DNA of 63,993 bases. It comes from Ruminococcus sp. GTDB taxonomy: Bacteria > Bacillota > Clostridia > Oscillospirales > Ruminococcaceae. The translations under genes were made by a program, and so were the position numbers. The notes under the pieces were generated by a model. It worked only from the letters and a program-made list of their open reading frames with translations, did no database searches and was not told where the DNA came from. The stretch is taken from positions 139,219 through 203,211 of the forward strand of contig JAJQCE010000004.1 of assembly GCA_021202895.1 (NCBI GenBank). The letters are read 5' to 3'. How positions within the stretch are numbered: position 1 is the first letter of the stretch; every line of letters starts with the position of its first letter. This document shows positions 43,788 through 52,899 of this stretch, piece by piece.

Positions 43788-44990
43788 ATGACACAATCAG
43801 GTGAAAAAAGTTCAGCAGTCTTAAAGCTTGTAAGGAGGGCAGCCTCGTTATTGATGGCGGCGGTTATGATTACCGCTTCAGCGATCTCGGTTTCTGATAA
43901 CAGTGTAATTCCGACAGCTTTAAGCGTATCGGCTTCTTCAACAGTTGAAGTTGCAAAGGTAATAGCTAAATCGTCCTACACTTCAACAACAACAGCTGTA
44001 AGAATCAATTGGAATAAGGTCAGCGGCGCAACTGGTTACAGGATTTACAGATACAATTCATCAACTAAGAAATGGGACAAAATAGCTACAATAAAGAAAG
44101 GTTCAGCCACATCTTATAGAAATTCAGGGCTTGAAGCAGGAACTGCTTATAAATATAAGGTTAAGGCTTACATCAAAATTGACGGAGTAAATTATTGGGG
44201 CGAAGCAAGCTCGGCAATCACTGCTTCAACTAAGCTTGCTACGGTTAAGCTCAAGGGAGAGGCAAGAATCAACAGCAGTGCTACTCATCCTTACAACAAG
44301 CAGACAAGTGCGCTGACGATAAGATGGAATGAAGTTTCTGGTGCCGAGAGGTATCAGATTTACATCAAGGGCGGAAAGTACGACAGCTGGACCAAGGTTA
44401 AGACAGTGAAAGCTTCAAAGACCTCTTACACAGTGACGGGGCTTAAGCGCAATACTACTTACAAATTCAAGGTCAGAGCAACGTCAAGTGATGTCAAGGG
44501 CAAGTTTTCAAGCGTTCAGACGCTTAAAACAGCTAGAATTGACTACGACCAGGCAGGCTGGAAGGCAATGTGCCGTATAGTTTATCACGAGGTTGGAATG
44601 ATTAACAGCTCTGTCTGGGATGAACCTATAGTTCATGTTGCGGACTGTGTTGTCAATAGATACGAGGCGGCAAAGTACCTTAACGATTCCACATGGGCGC
44701 CTTATTATAAAAAGTACAGCTCAATTCAGGATGTCATTTACAAGAGCGGCAACTTTATGTCCTCGTCGAGGCTTACCAAGGATGGGGCTACATACGCAAA
44801 CTGCACAGCCAAGGTTAAGCTTGCGGTTTACGGTGCACTTTACAACAAGGTTACAGTCAGCGATATCAAGCACAACAAGAAGATTTATTACTGGTCGAAC
44901 ACCTCCAGCAAGCCTACAAGCAGCAAGGTGGAATACACCTATAAGATTCCGTGGGGCTACTTTAATATCTGGAACGATTACTGGGGTTAA
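43788..44990 (+). CDS. Secreted fibronectin-III / SleB-like cell-wall hydrolase
   Basis: A 400-residue exported protein. The signal peptide spans residues ~1-45 (VRRAASLLMAAVMITASAISV). Two fibronectin type III repeats follow: residues ~65-145 (VRINWNKVSGATGYRIYRYN) and ~165-250 (LTIRWNEVSGAERYQIYIKG). From ~260 there is a hydrolase domain (MCRIVYHEVG, HVADCVVNRYEA) like SleB/Hydrolase_2 enzymes, which cleave peptidoglycan. The Glu in YHEVG takes the place of the usual catalytic Glu in YGEARG. It probably remodels the wall or acts on neighbouring cells. Confidence 0.88.
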   Translation: MTQSGEKSSAVLKLVRRAASLLMAAVMITASAISVSDNSVIPTALSVSASSTVEVAKVIAKSSYTSTTTAVRINWNKVSGATGYRIYRYNSSTKKWDKIATIKKGSATSYRNSGLEAGTAYKYKVKAYIKIDGVNYWGEASSAITASTKLATVKLKGEARINSSATHPYNKQTSALTIRWNEVSGAERYQIYIKGGKYDSWTKVKTVKASKTSYTVTGLKRNTTYKFKVRATSSDVKGKFSSVQTLKTARIDYDQAGWKAMCRIVYHEVGMINSSVWDEPIVHVADCVVNRYEAAKYLNDSTWAPYYKKYSSIQDVIYKSGNFMSSSRLTKDGATYANCTAKVKLAVYGALYNKVTVSDIKHNKKIYYWSNTSSKPTSSKVEYTYKIPWGYFNIWNDYWG

Positions 44991-44997
44991 AAATTTG

Positions 44998-45024
44998 AAA
45001 AGGGACGCTTGGCGTCCTTTTTTG
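44998..45024 (+). terminator. Terminator after the hydrolase gene
   Basis: AAAAGGGACGC, loop TTG, GCGTCCTTTTTT. Confidence 0.9.
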
Positions 45025-45163
45025 TCGCTTTTGCACAAAAATTATGCTGAAAATTTGTGAAACATTTTCTGAAAAAGCTATTGACAATTAAAATTTCTTG
45101 CAGTATAATGATATCAATGTGATATCACTTTGATTTTAATTTGACAAGAGAGGACTATTGATT

Positions 45164-46165
45164 ATGGAAAATAAGATTATTGAAGTAAACAACAAAAAGC
45201 CGATTAACGGCATGGGAGTGATGTTTTTAAACATTTTTGCGGAATTATTGGGAGTAGCACTGATTATTTTCTCAGCGATAGAGATGGACGATGAATTTGG
45301 AATATACGGTATACTTATCGGCATTGGCTGCGTTATAGTATTGGCAACGCTTTTTATCTATCCGGGTCTTAGGATTGTTCATCCGAACTGTGCTTTGGTA
45401 CTTACGCTTTTCGGCGACTATTACAGGACGATTGACAAGGCGGGATTTTACTTTGTAAACCCGTTTTCGGCGGCAATCAACCCTGAGTTTAATGCAATAG
45501 TTGAACAGCGTGTTTCGGATATTAAAGCAGAAAATACGGCTAATGTAAGTACAAAGCTTAGCAAGGAAATTTCGCTTAAGGCAATGACGCTTGACAACGG
45601 AGTGCAGAAGGTAAACGACGTTTTGGGGAATCCGATTGTGATAGGCGCTGTAGTAATCTGGAGGGTAAGCGACCCTACAAAGGCAGTGCTTAACGTTGAA
45701 AATTTCAAGGACTATCTTTCCATTCAGACCGATTCGACGGTGAGGAACATAGCGAGGCTATATCCGTATGATTTAACTGACGATATTGACGACGACGTTC
45801 ATGCGGAAAAGACGCTGAGAGGATCTTCACTTGAAATTGCGGAGAGTATGAAGCTGGAGTTTGAAAAGCGCGCCGAGTCTGCGGGAATCACAATTGAAGA
45901 GGTAAGAATTACGCATCTTGCTTATTCTGAGGAAATTGCGGCAGCAATGCTTCAGCGTCAGCAGGCGGCTGCGGTAATCGCAGCAAGGCAGAAGATTGTT
46001 GACGGTGCGGTAAGCATGGTTAAGATGGCGATTGACAAGTTAGGCGATGAGGAGATTGTAATTCTTGACGAGGAGCGTAAGGCGCAGATGGTTTCAAATC
46101 TTATGGTAGTGCTTTGTTCAAGCAAGGACACTCAACCGATAATCAACAGCGGTTCGATTTATTGA
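45164..46165 (+). CDS. SPFH/band-7 domain membrane protein
   Basis: The ATG at 45164 fits the AGAGAGGA site better than a TTG six bases earlier. The 333-residue protein has two membrane segments (residues ~18-70) and then an SPFH domain (LVLTLFGDYYRTIDKAGFYFVNPF, NPIVIGAVVIWRVSDPTKAVLNVENF) with a long C-terminal helix (EEIAAAMLQRQQAAAVIAARQKIVDGAV). Such proteins make ring-like membrane scaffolds. It is followed by a small Arc-like protein, a pairing common in Firmicutes. Confidence 0.92.
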   Translation: MENKIIEVNNKKPINGMGVMFLNIFAELLGVALIIFSAIEMDDEFGIYGILIGIGCVIVLATLFIYPGLRIVHPNCALVLTLFGDYYRTIDKAGFYFVNPFSAAINPEFNAIVEQRVSDIKAENTANVSTKLSKEISLKAMTLDNGVQKVNDVLGNPIVIGAVVIWRVSDPTKAVLNVENFKDYLSIQTDSTVRNIARLYPYDLTDDIDDDVHAEKTLRGSSLEIAESMKLEFEKRAESAGITIEEVRITHLAYSEEIAAAMLQRQQAAAVIAARQKIVDGAVSMVKMAIDKLGDEEIVILDEERKAQMVSNLMVVLCSSKDTQPIINSGSIY

Positions 46166-46206
46166 TTTAAATAGATAAAAAGAGAGGGCAAAAAGGAGAG
46201 TGCGGC

Positions 46207-46476
46207 ATGGCGGATGAAGCTTCACTTGAAGAAAAAGAGCGCAGACTTAAGGAGCGTTTAGAAAGCATAGCTGTGCTGGAGAGTGAAATCAAGGAGCGTG
46301 AAAGGAGCGTCAAGCAAAAGGAAACGGCAAGAAAGCAGATAGTTTTAAGATTGCCGCCTTCTTTATGGAACGACATAGCTAAGTGGGCGGAGGAGGATTT
46401 TCGCTCAATTAACGGGCAAATTGAATTTATTCTTTCGCAGGCGGTTAAGAAAAGATATGACAAATCAGAGAAATAG
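46207..46476 (+). CDS. Coiled-coil / Arc-type ribbon-helix-helix protein
   Basis: An 89-residue protein. The first half is a charged coiled coil (EEKERRLKERLESIAVLESEIKERE). The second half matches the Arc-type ribbon-helix-helix fold (KQIVLRLPPSLWNDIAKWAEEDFRSINGQIEFILSQAV). It is 41 bases after the SPFH gene and has AAAGGAGAG. It could bind DNA or act as a partner of the scaffold. Confidence 0.85.
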   Translation: MADEASLEEKERRLKERLESIAVLESEIKERERSVKQKETARKQIVLRLPPSLWNDIAKWAEEDFRSINGQIEFILSQAVKKRYDKSEK

Positions 46477-46502
46477 TTTAGCTCTGTTGTGATGACAGTT
46501 TG

Positions 46503-46547
46503 TTGCGCGGTATGTGGTTTTATGACATATACTGCGCAATTTTTTTG
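46503..46547 (+). terminator. Terminator before the CRISPR module
   Basis: TTGCGCGGTATGT pairs with ACATATACTGCGCAA (with minor mismatch) and T7-8 follows. It separates the SPFH pair from the CRISPR operon. Confidence 0.85.
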
Positions 46548-46587
46548 CAAAAAGTACAAAAATTCAAGAAAAATATGAAAAATTATG

Positions 46588-46616
46588 TTGACATTTGCCG
46601 AAAAATGTAGTGAAAT
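46588..46616 (+). promoter_or_regulatory. Likely promoter of the CRISPR effector operon
   Basis: TTGACA (46588-46593), 17 bases, TGAAAT (46611-46616). The -10 box is weak, which would fit low constitutive expression. Confidence 0.5.
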
Positions 46617-46646
46617 AAAAATGGAAAAATTATGGAGGTGTTTTCT

Positions 46647-48259
46647 TTGTCTCAGAAAAAGCTTTTTGATGTATTAAAGGGTTTGTATATCAGTGTAGCA
46701 TACAATGAACAGGAAGCCGAAAGCTATGCGGATAATGCTTTGAAGGTTATGGGTACTGATAGTAAGCTGGAATGCGATATAAATATCAGACTTTTTAAGG
46801 GCGGAGCATTTAAAATCAAAAATTATTATCTTGAGAATGATAACTTATCGACATAAGAGGAGCAAGCGCTCTTATAACCTATGTTCAGGAAACGGTTGTT
46901 CCGACAAAGGTAAATGAAATTGCAGGATTCGACTGCGTTTTGTATAACGGAGGCGGTAATCTTTTTGCTGTAGTTCCGGAAAATGTTGATAAGGATATTG
47001 TTAAAAAAATAGAGAATGAAGCGAAAAAATGTTTAGTTACTGCAAATATTGCGTTTGCTCTTTCTGAAAGTATCTCATTGTCGGACTTTTTAGGAAATAA
47101 TTACAATGATGTTATAAGAGAATTTGAAGCCGAGCTTAACGCTTACAAATTGTCAAAGCTTGTCTTTGAAGCTGCGCCTGAGTCGCAGCTTTTGAGAGAT
47201 AGGCTTTTTGAATACAGCAATGACGCAGATTATAAGGATGTAAAGGTTAATGCAGAAAAGCTTAAAGAAAAGAACGATTACTGCGAAAAATGCAAAAAGC
47301 GCATTGCTTTATATTCAAAGGATAAAATCAAGCTTTGCGCAGGATGTCTGCATAAAACAATTGCAGGTATAGAGCAAAAGAGCGTTTATCACAAGAAGTA
47401 CATGGACCGTACAGGGGAAAAGCTTTCTTTGCCTAAGGATTTCAGTGATATTGACAGAGATCACATTGCGGTTATTTATGCAGATGGAAACAACATGGGC
47501 GGAATAGTGCAAGGCTTTAGAAAAATCAGCGATATGATTAGTTTCAGTGATTTTGTCAAGAAACAAATGCCGCAGCTTGTTTATGATTCATTGAAAAAAG
47601 TCAGAGCAAAGAATTTTGAGATTGTCGCTGTGGGCGGAGATGATATTTTTATAATTGTACCCGCAAAGGTTTCTATTAAGCTTGCAGTTGATCTTATAAA
47701 TGAGTATAAAAGAGTGTTTGGCAGTAACTATCCTGATACTAATTCTACGCTTTCTGTCGGCATATGTATTGCTAAGACCAATACGCCTGTAAAGGTAATG
47801 CTTGAGGCGGCGGAGGAGGAGCTTGCGGCTGCAAAGGAGCTTGTAAAAAAGAAGGCAGATTCAAAGGGGAGCTTGTCCTTCAGAGTTTTCAATACATACG
47901 AGGGTTCGATTTCTCAGCGTGGAAATAATACGCTTTTGCCGTACACAGTTGAAGCGGCGGAAAAAATAATTGATTTTGCAGCTAATATGAAAAGAGATAA
48001 GACTGATGTAAATACTATGCTGCAAAACCTGTCTGAGGCTTTTAAAAATTGTGAATCTTCAGAGGAAGCGAATCTGTTTTTTGAGTATTTTAACGCAAAA
48101 ATCAGTGACGACAAAAGGATTAAGCTGGAAAAAAATATTGATAGCTTTTCGCTTGATGGAGCGTTTTATAACAGCGAATACACAGAAAAAAATAATCTAT
48201 ATCTTTGGGACGATTTGATTGACATTTTAGAATTCGGAGGCGGCGAATATGAAAATTGA
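46647..48259 (+). pseudogene. cas10: cas10 (HD-less type III), split by a one-base frameshift
   Basis: Cas10 is the large type III subunit that makes cyclic oligoadenylate when target RNA is bound. Translation probably starts at a TTG (46647) behind GGAGGTG. The first frame ends at 46856 (LENDNLST). The family sequence continues in the next frame (LIDIRGASALITYV, GGGNLFAVVP) and runs to 48259. One missing base near 46838-46846 explains this. Restored, it is ~537 residues: first palm, zinc finger (CEKCKKRIALYSKDKIKLCAGC), then the active palm with YADGNNMG and GGDD (47633-47644). There is no HD domain. The rest of the gene is intact, so the break is recent or a sequencing error. Confidence 0.85.
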
Positions 48260-48887
48260 TTATGTTATTGAGGTTAGGCTGCTTTCAGCGATGCACATAA
48301 ACGGTGGAACCGACTCGGCAGGAAAGCGCATAATGCTCATGACAGACGGAAAGGCTTATATTCCTGCAACCGTCATCAAGGGCTATATGCGTGAAAATTT
48401 TTCAAAGCTTTGGGAGCAGGTAAATGACGAAAGCGGTATATCCTGCATTGGCAAAGAAAATGCGGAAAAGCCCTGCGAATGCATGACCTGTCAGATGTTT
48501 GGAAAGGGCGGATTTCAGCGTTCAAGAATATATTTTGACAATCTTGAAACCGAGCAGGAGCTTGAGTATGTAACAAGGTGCAACATTTCGGTTGACAGAC
48601 ATCTTCGCAAGGCAGTTGACGGCGCATTGGTTTTTTCGCAGGCGGTAGAGAGATATGAAAAGTCCAATGCCTTTGGAAAGAAAGCGGTTCCTGTGGTTTT
48701 CAGTGGAGATATATCGGTTTATTATCCTGTTAATTTGGACATTCAGAAGCAGAAAAAAATCGAGGCTGTGCTTGTTGAAGCTGTCAGGATGATTTCCTAT
48801 ATCGGACTTGGTAAAAGCCGAGGCTGGGGATTTGTTGAAGCGGATATTAAACCAAAGGAGGGGGAATGGTTATGCGAAAAACTGTAG
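48249..48887 (+). CDS. Type III RAMP protein (Cas7-like), first copy
   Basis: A 212-residue RAMP that overlaps the cas10 end by 11 bases. It has an N-terminal ferredoxin-like strand (IEVRLLSAMHINGGTDSAG), the YIPATVIKGYMRE helix, CECMTCQMFGKGG, RCNISVDRHLRKAVDGALVFSQAV and a Gly-rich loop near the end (LGKSRGWGFVEADI). This is the order seen in backbone Cas7 (Csm3-type) subunits that wrap crRNA. Asp22 is a possible cleavage residue. Confidence 0.82.
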   Translation: MKIDYVIEVRLLSAMHINGGTDSAGKRIMLMTDGKAYIPATVIKGYMRENFSKLWEQVNDESGISCIGKENAEKPCECMTCQMFGKGGFQRSRIYFDNLETEQELEYVTRCNISVDRHLRKAVDGALVFSQAVERYEKSNAFGKKAVPVVFSGDISVYYPVNLDIQKQKKIEAVLVEAVRMISYIGLGKSRGWGFVEADIKPKEGEWLCEKL

Positions 48888-50023
48888 AATTTGAACTTCT
48901 TGATCCGTTTTTCAGCGGCGGAGTAAGAATTGCCGACAACTTTCTTGAATCGGAAGGCTTTATCAGAGGCAGCGTTTTAAGAGCGGCATTTGCTAATGAT
49001 ATTTTGCTTCAGTGTCCTTTTGCGGACAAGCCGTCTAAAGACGGAAAACTGAATTTTGTTGAGATTAAGGATAAGGACGGCAAATGTGAAAGCTGTCCGA
49101 ATAAAAAAATATGTGAAAATTTTTCTGATATGTATTTTTCGTATGCCTATTGCGGCGGAGCATTTCCGGCACCGTTTACAGCAAGAGTTTGCAAAGCTAA
49201 CGGCATAAAGCACCCATTGCAGGACGTTATTGTACAAAGTGGAAAGCTTGAGTGCACTGAATGTACATCGGGAATAAAGAGAATGGAAGGTCTTAAGGGC
49301 TTTGTAAGAAAAGCAGAGAACGGTAAATATGAAGCTGTAAAGCCTGAATATGTCCTGACTACGCATACATCTGTAGATTACAATTCTCACACGGCTCTTG
49401 ACGGCAGTCTTTATTCGGTAAAGGCGATAAAAAAAGGACAAAAATTTATTGCCGTGATAGATGACTGCGACAGTGGAATGATTTATGAGGGGAAAATTAT
49501 TTATGCCGGAAAGTTTTCATCAGCAGGCTTTGGAAAAATGAAAATAAGCAGTATAACAGATGCGGCAGAAGCTTCTTCCCAAAGCGTTATTGATAGCGTT
49601 GAGGATTTTGAAAACAGGCTTAAAGTAAAAAACAAGGCGGCGCTTTTGTTTATGTCAGACGCTCTTCTTGATTTCGGTGAAATAAGTACAAACCACACGA
49701 AAGAGGAGTATCTGAAAATCTGGCAGAACGCTCTTTTCGGCGCGGAAAATGCTCCGATTTTAGTTGAGAAGGTTTATGCGCAAACTCAGATTTACAGCGG
49801 ATACGACACCTCAAAAAAGTGGGGCGAGTGGAAGCAGAAGGAGCCGCAGCTTTTGGTTTTAAAGGGTACGTCTGTTTTGCTTGATATAAGTGACAGAGAA
49901 CAAGCGGTTGAACTGCTTGCAAAGCTTGAAAATGATGGTATCGGGCAGAAAACAAAGGACGGATTCGGACAAATTAAAGTTTGTCACGACATACATAAAT
50001 TGGGGGTTGGTAATGATGAATAA
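48872..50023 (+). CDS. csx10: Csx10-like Cas5 RAMP protein
   Basis: A 383-residue protein. The ATG at 48872 is spaced correctly from AAGGAGGGGG. N-terminal FELLDPFFSGGVRIADNF and FIRGSVLRAAFANDILLQCPF are the RAMP fold and helix. CESCPNKKIC and CTEC could hold a metal ion. TSVDYNSHTALDGSLYSV, SAGFGKMKI and DGFGQIKV are the family's glycine loops. This size and order fit Csx10 of type III-D, the Cas5-like subunit that caps the crRNA 5' handle. It overlaps the genes on both sides. Confidence 0.72.
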   Translation: MRKTVEFELLDPFFSGGVRIADNFLESEGFIRGSVLRAAFANDILLQCPFADKPSKDGKLNFVEIKDKDGKCESCPNKKICENFSDMYFSYAYCGGAFPAPFTARVCKANGIKHPLQDVIVQSGKLECTECTSGIKRMEGLKGFVRKAENGKYEAVKPEYVLTTHTSVDYNSHTALDGSLYSVKAIKKGQKFIAVIDDCDSGMIYEGKIIYAGKFSSAGFGKMKISSITDAAEASSQSVIDSVEDFENRLKVKNKAALLFMSDALLDFGEISTNHTKEEYLKIWQNALFGAENAPILVEKVYAQTQIYSGYDTSKKWGEWKQKEPQLLVLKGTSVLLDISDREQAVELLAKLENDGIGQKTKDGFGQIKVCHDIHKLGVGNDE

Positions 50024-50486
50024 AAAGGAAATATTAAATATTGTCACAGGACTGGAAAGTCAAATTGGTGAGAAAAAAATTAAAGATCTTTTTGACAGTA
50101 GTGATAATGCTGATGGGAAAGAGCGAGTAGGCTGCGGTCAGTTTCGCAATATTGCAAGAGAGTGTTCAGGAGCGGAATGTATTGATGAAATTCGCTTGAT
50201 GTTTGACTACACTATAGCAAAAGCAAAAGATGATACATCATCGTGGAACAAAAAATGCAGTTGTGGCAAAGCATTCGGCCAATTAATCAAAGAAAAAATG
50301 AAAAGGATTATTTCTGACTCAGCAACAGATGAGGAAAAACGTAAAAATCTAGAGTTGTTTTTCGGATATATGTATTGGCAGAGCAGAATCTGGGCAAGCA
50401 AAGCACCTAAATCATTGGAAGACGGCGAAACATTTCAAGATGATGGAGAAAAAAACGAAATTGTGCAAACATTAAGGAAGGATTGA
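50016..50486 (+). CDS. Likely small subunit (Cas11/Csm2-like)
   Basis: A 156-residue, mainly helical protein starting at 50016 (MNKKEILNIVTGLESQI) inside the end of the csx10-like gene. CGQFRNIARECSG, MFDYTIAKAKDD and LELFFGYMYWQSR recall Csm2/Cas11 small subunits, which line the crRNA groove. The similarity is weak; place in the operon and size support it. Confidence 0.6.
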   Translation: MNKKEILNIVTGLESQIGEKKIKDLFDSSDNADGKERVGCGQFRNIARECSGAECIDEIRLMFDYTIAKAKDDTSSWNKKCSCGKAFGQLIKEKMKRIISDSATDEEKRKNLELFFGYMYWQSRIWASKAPKSLEDGETFQDDGEKNEIVQTLRKD

Positions 50487-50491
50487 TTTAA

Positions 50492-51289
50492 ATGCTATAT
50501 ACTAAATTTGAAAATAAAACAATTATAAAAGGAACGCTTGAAGCGGTAGATCCGCTGCACATAGGCTCGTCAGAGAAGAGCAGTCTTAATCCTATTGAGG
50601 TTGATAACAGCGTGCTTAAGGATTCATTAGGTAATCCTGTAATACCCGGCTCATCAATAAAGGGCGTTGTAAGAAGCGAATTTGAAGCGGTTATGAAATC
50701 AGTAAGCGGTAATAATTCGGATATTCGAGTTTGTGATATTCATGACAAAAGTGAAAAAAAATGTGTTGATGATAAATCGGACAGTGATATAAAGGAAAAG
50801 CATAAAAATGGAGAATTATCTAATGAACAGGCGGCGCAGAAGTATTATGATGCGTGCTGCGACGTTTGCAAGCTTTTTGGCGGAAGATTTTTTGCAGGCA
50901 AGCTTCATTTTAAGGACTGCTATTACAGCGGAGAAGGGGTTTGCAAATACGAAAAACGCGATGGAGTTGGGATTGACAGAAGAACAGGCGCTGCGAAAAA
51001 AGGCGTCAAATATGACTATGAAATAATACCTAAAGGAACTACATTTGATTTTGAGCTTATTGCAGAAAACCTTGATGAGGATCAGGAAAAGTATCTTGAT
51101 TTTATAATCCGTATTCTTGAGGGAGATGGAATCTGTGAGGGGGATTATATAAGTGTAGGCGGTATGACTACAAGAGGATTAGGAAGAATCAAACTAAAGG
51201 ATATAAGTAAGAAATCAATCAGCAAGGATGATTTGAAGGAAAGATTGTACGCATTTATGGAAAATCCTAATGCTTCGGAGGAGGTTTAA
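50492..51289 (+). CDS. Type III RAMP protein (Csm3-like Cas7), second copy
   Basis: A 265-residue backbone subunit with LEAVDPLHIGSSEKS, VDNSVLKDSLGNPVIPGSSIKGVVR, CDVCKLFGG, GVGIDRRTGAAKKG and GGMTTRGLGRIKL. The Asp of EVDNSVLKD (residue 38) stands where Csm3 has its catalytic Asp, so it should be able to cut target RNA at 6-base steps. It is the most standard Csm3-like of the four Cas7 proteins here. Confidence 0.88.
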   Translation: MLYTKFENKTIIKGTLEAVDPLHIGSSEKSSLNPIEVDNSVLKDSLGNPVIPGSSIKGVVRSEFEAVMKSVSGNNSDIRVCDIHDKSEKKCVDDKSDSDIKEKHKNGELSNEQAAQKYYDACCDVCKLFGGRFFAGKLHFKDCYYSGEGVCKYEKRDGVGIDRRTGAAKKGVKYDYEIIPKGTTFDFELIAENLDEDQEKYLDFIIRILEGDGICEGDYISVGGMTTRGLGRIKLKDISKKSISKDDLKERLYAFMENPNASEEV

Positions 51290-51291
51290 AG

Positions 51292-51951
51292 ATGGATGAG
51301 GAGATAAAAAAGAAAGCTAAGGTTCATATATCCTTTAACCTTTCAGCCGACGGACCTGTTTTGGTTTCCTCTGGGTCGAAAAATTCAATTCATCCAGAAC
51401 GTCCCGACAATATGTTTCTAAGAGGTATGGATAAAGGAAAAGAATGCTATGTAATCCCTGGGAGCAGCATTAAGGGAATTGTAAAGCATTATCTATATAC
51501 GATTTATACTGATGAACAAATAGATAAGCTTTTTGGATATACGGCAAAAGAGAACAATTTAAAGAGCTGCATTTGCTTTTATGATGCCTATGCAGATATG
51601 GATACGATTAGATCTACTATTCGATACAGCACAGCAGTTGGTTCAGTTTCGCAGAGCGCAAAAACGGGATCTCTTAACAATCTTGAAGCGGTAACGGCAG
51701 GGAATTTCAAATGCAATATTGTTTTAAAGAATGTCACTGATGATGAGATAAAAATGATATTAAATGCAATTGAAGCGATTGACGTTGGGATGATTTTTAT
51801 CGGCGGCAAGGTTAGCAGAGGCTTTGGAAAAATGAAAGTAAATGATTTTAAAATGATTCTTAGCAAGGGCTATGATGAGAACTTGACGCCCATACCTTGC
51901 GGAAGCTATGAGTCTTTGCAAAACGCAGTCAAGCAATATGAAAGCAGGTGA
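51292..51951 (+). CDS. Type III RAMP protein (Cas7-like), third copy
   Basis: A 219-residue RAMP two bases after the previous gene. It has FNLSADGPVLVSSGSKNSIH, CYVIPGSSIKGIVKHYL, IRYSTAVGSVSQSAKTGSL in place of the usual DRxTGA segment, and IGGKVSRGFGKMKV. An Asp in PERPDNMFLRG could be catalytic. It lacks the usual Cys pair of its neighbours. Confidence 0.82.
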   Translation: MDEEIKKKAKVHISFNLSADGPVLVSSGSKNSIHPERPDNMFLRGMDKGKECYVIPGSSIKGIVKHYLYTIYTDEQIDKLFGYTAKENNLKSCICFYDAYADMDTIRSTIRYSTAVGSVSQSAKTGSLNNLEAVTAGNFKCNIVLKNVTDDEIKMILNAIEAIDVGMIFIGGKVSRGFGKMKVNDFKMILSKGYDENLTPIPCGSYESLQNAVKQYESR

Positions 51952-51956
51952 TACTC

Positions 51957-52886
51957 TTGAATAATTTCAATCAAAATTCAGCGTCTAAAAACTATGAATT
52001 TGTGAAATTTCCCGACAAACCAAATTGTAATTATGTCAAAGGTTCAGAAAATAAAAATGGCAAGCATAGCGGTTCTATTGAATTGAAAATTACCGCTGTG
52101 GATAACTTATATTTAGGCAGTGGATTTGTAGATTTTAGTGAAAATTCACTGTATGCTGAAACCCTAGTTGAGGACGAAAAAGCTATTATTCCTGAGAGCA
52201 GCATAAAGGGCGCTTTGCGTCAGGTTTGCAGAGCAATTTCAGACGGTTGCATACCTAATGAAAAAAACCTTAAGTTGAAAAACGAACAAAAAATAAAATG
52301 CAAGCCGGGTGTCAGCACTTGTATTATTTGCGATATGTTCGGCTCGATGGGGGTAGCCTCAAAACTGATTTTCTCCGATTTTGCCGCTGAGAAATTTGCG
52401 CTAGTTTCTTGTAGTGTCGGAAAACAGTTTTCTCCACATATAAATTCAGAAAAATATATGGAGAAAGGCTATAATTACGGATATAAATTTTATTTCACTA
52501 ATTGTGATCCTGTTTCTGACGAATCCCAGAGAATAAAAGCTGTAAAAAAAGGTGCTGTTTTCAAAGGGAAAATTACATTTAAAAATTTAGATAACAAAGA
52601 GCTGTCACTTTTGCTTTTTGGATTGGGTATAGCGTCAAAAAGTGATGATTTGAAAGATTATGAGAAATTTTCACATAAGCTGGGTGGATGCAAGGCTCAG
52701 GGGTTTGGAACGGTTAATTTCAAATGTACAGGCTTTACGCTTGATTCTGAAAAGCTTACTGAAGAAGCTGCGATTGAATGGGCTAAGAAATATATTATTG
52801 GTAATGATGAAAGCTGTCTTTGCTCAAATGATTGCTATGACAGTATAGTAGAGGAATTAACTTATATAATGAAATACAAAGAATAA
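51957..52886 (+). CDS. Type III RAMP protein (Cas7-like), fourth copy
   Basis: I choose a TTG at 51957 (MNNFNQNSASKNYEF) behind AGGTGAT; a GTG at 51948 lies inside that site. The ~309-residue protein has LKITAVDNLYLGSGFVDFSENS, IIPESSIKGALRQVCRAI, CIICDMFGSMG, KAVKKGAVFKGKITF and LGGCKAQGFGTVNFK. No Asp sits cleanly at the Csm3 catalytic position (FSENSLYAETL), so it may be structural only. Its role could be like that of Csm5 at the 3' end of the crRNA. Confidence 0.8.
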   Translation: MNNFNQNSASKNYEFVKFPDKPNCNYVKGSENKNGKHSGSIELKITAVDNLYLGSGFVDFSENSLYAETLVEDEKAIIPESSIKGALRQVCRAISDGCIPNEKNLKLKNEQKIKCKPGVSTCIICDMFGSMGVASKLIFSDFAAEKFALVSCSVGKQFSPHINSEKYMEKGYNYGYKFYFTNCDPVSDESQRIKAVKKGAVFKGKITFKNLDNKELSLLLFGLGIASKSDDLKDYEKFSHKLGGCKAQGFGTVNFKCTGFTLDSEKLTEEAAIEWAKKYIIGNDESCLCSNDCYDSIVEELTYIMKYKE

Positions 52887-52899
52887 AGGCGGTGTTAAA

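Noticed and set aside
46832-46862. Programmed -1 frameshifting in cas10
   Set aside because: No X-XXY-YYZ slippery heptamer at the junction and no clear stimulatory hairpin after it.
48977-49441. A 154-codon minus-strand frame within the csx10-like gene
   Set aside because: It is antisense to a RAMP gene with clear motifs and has no ribosome site.
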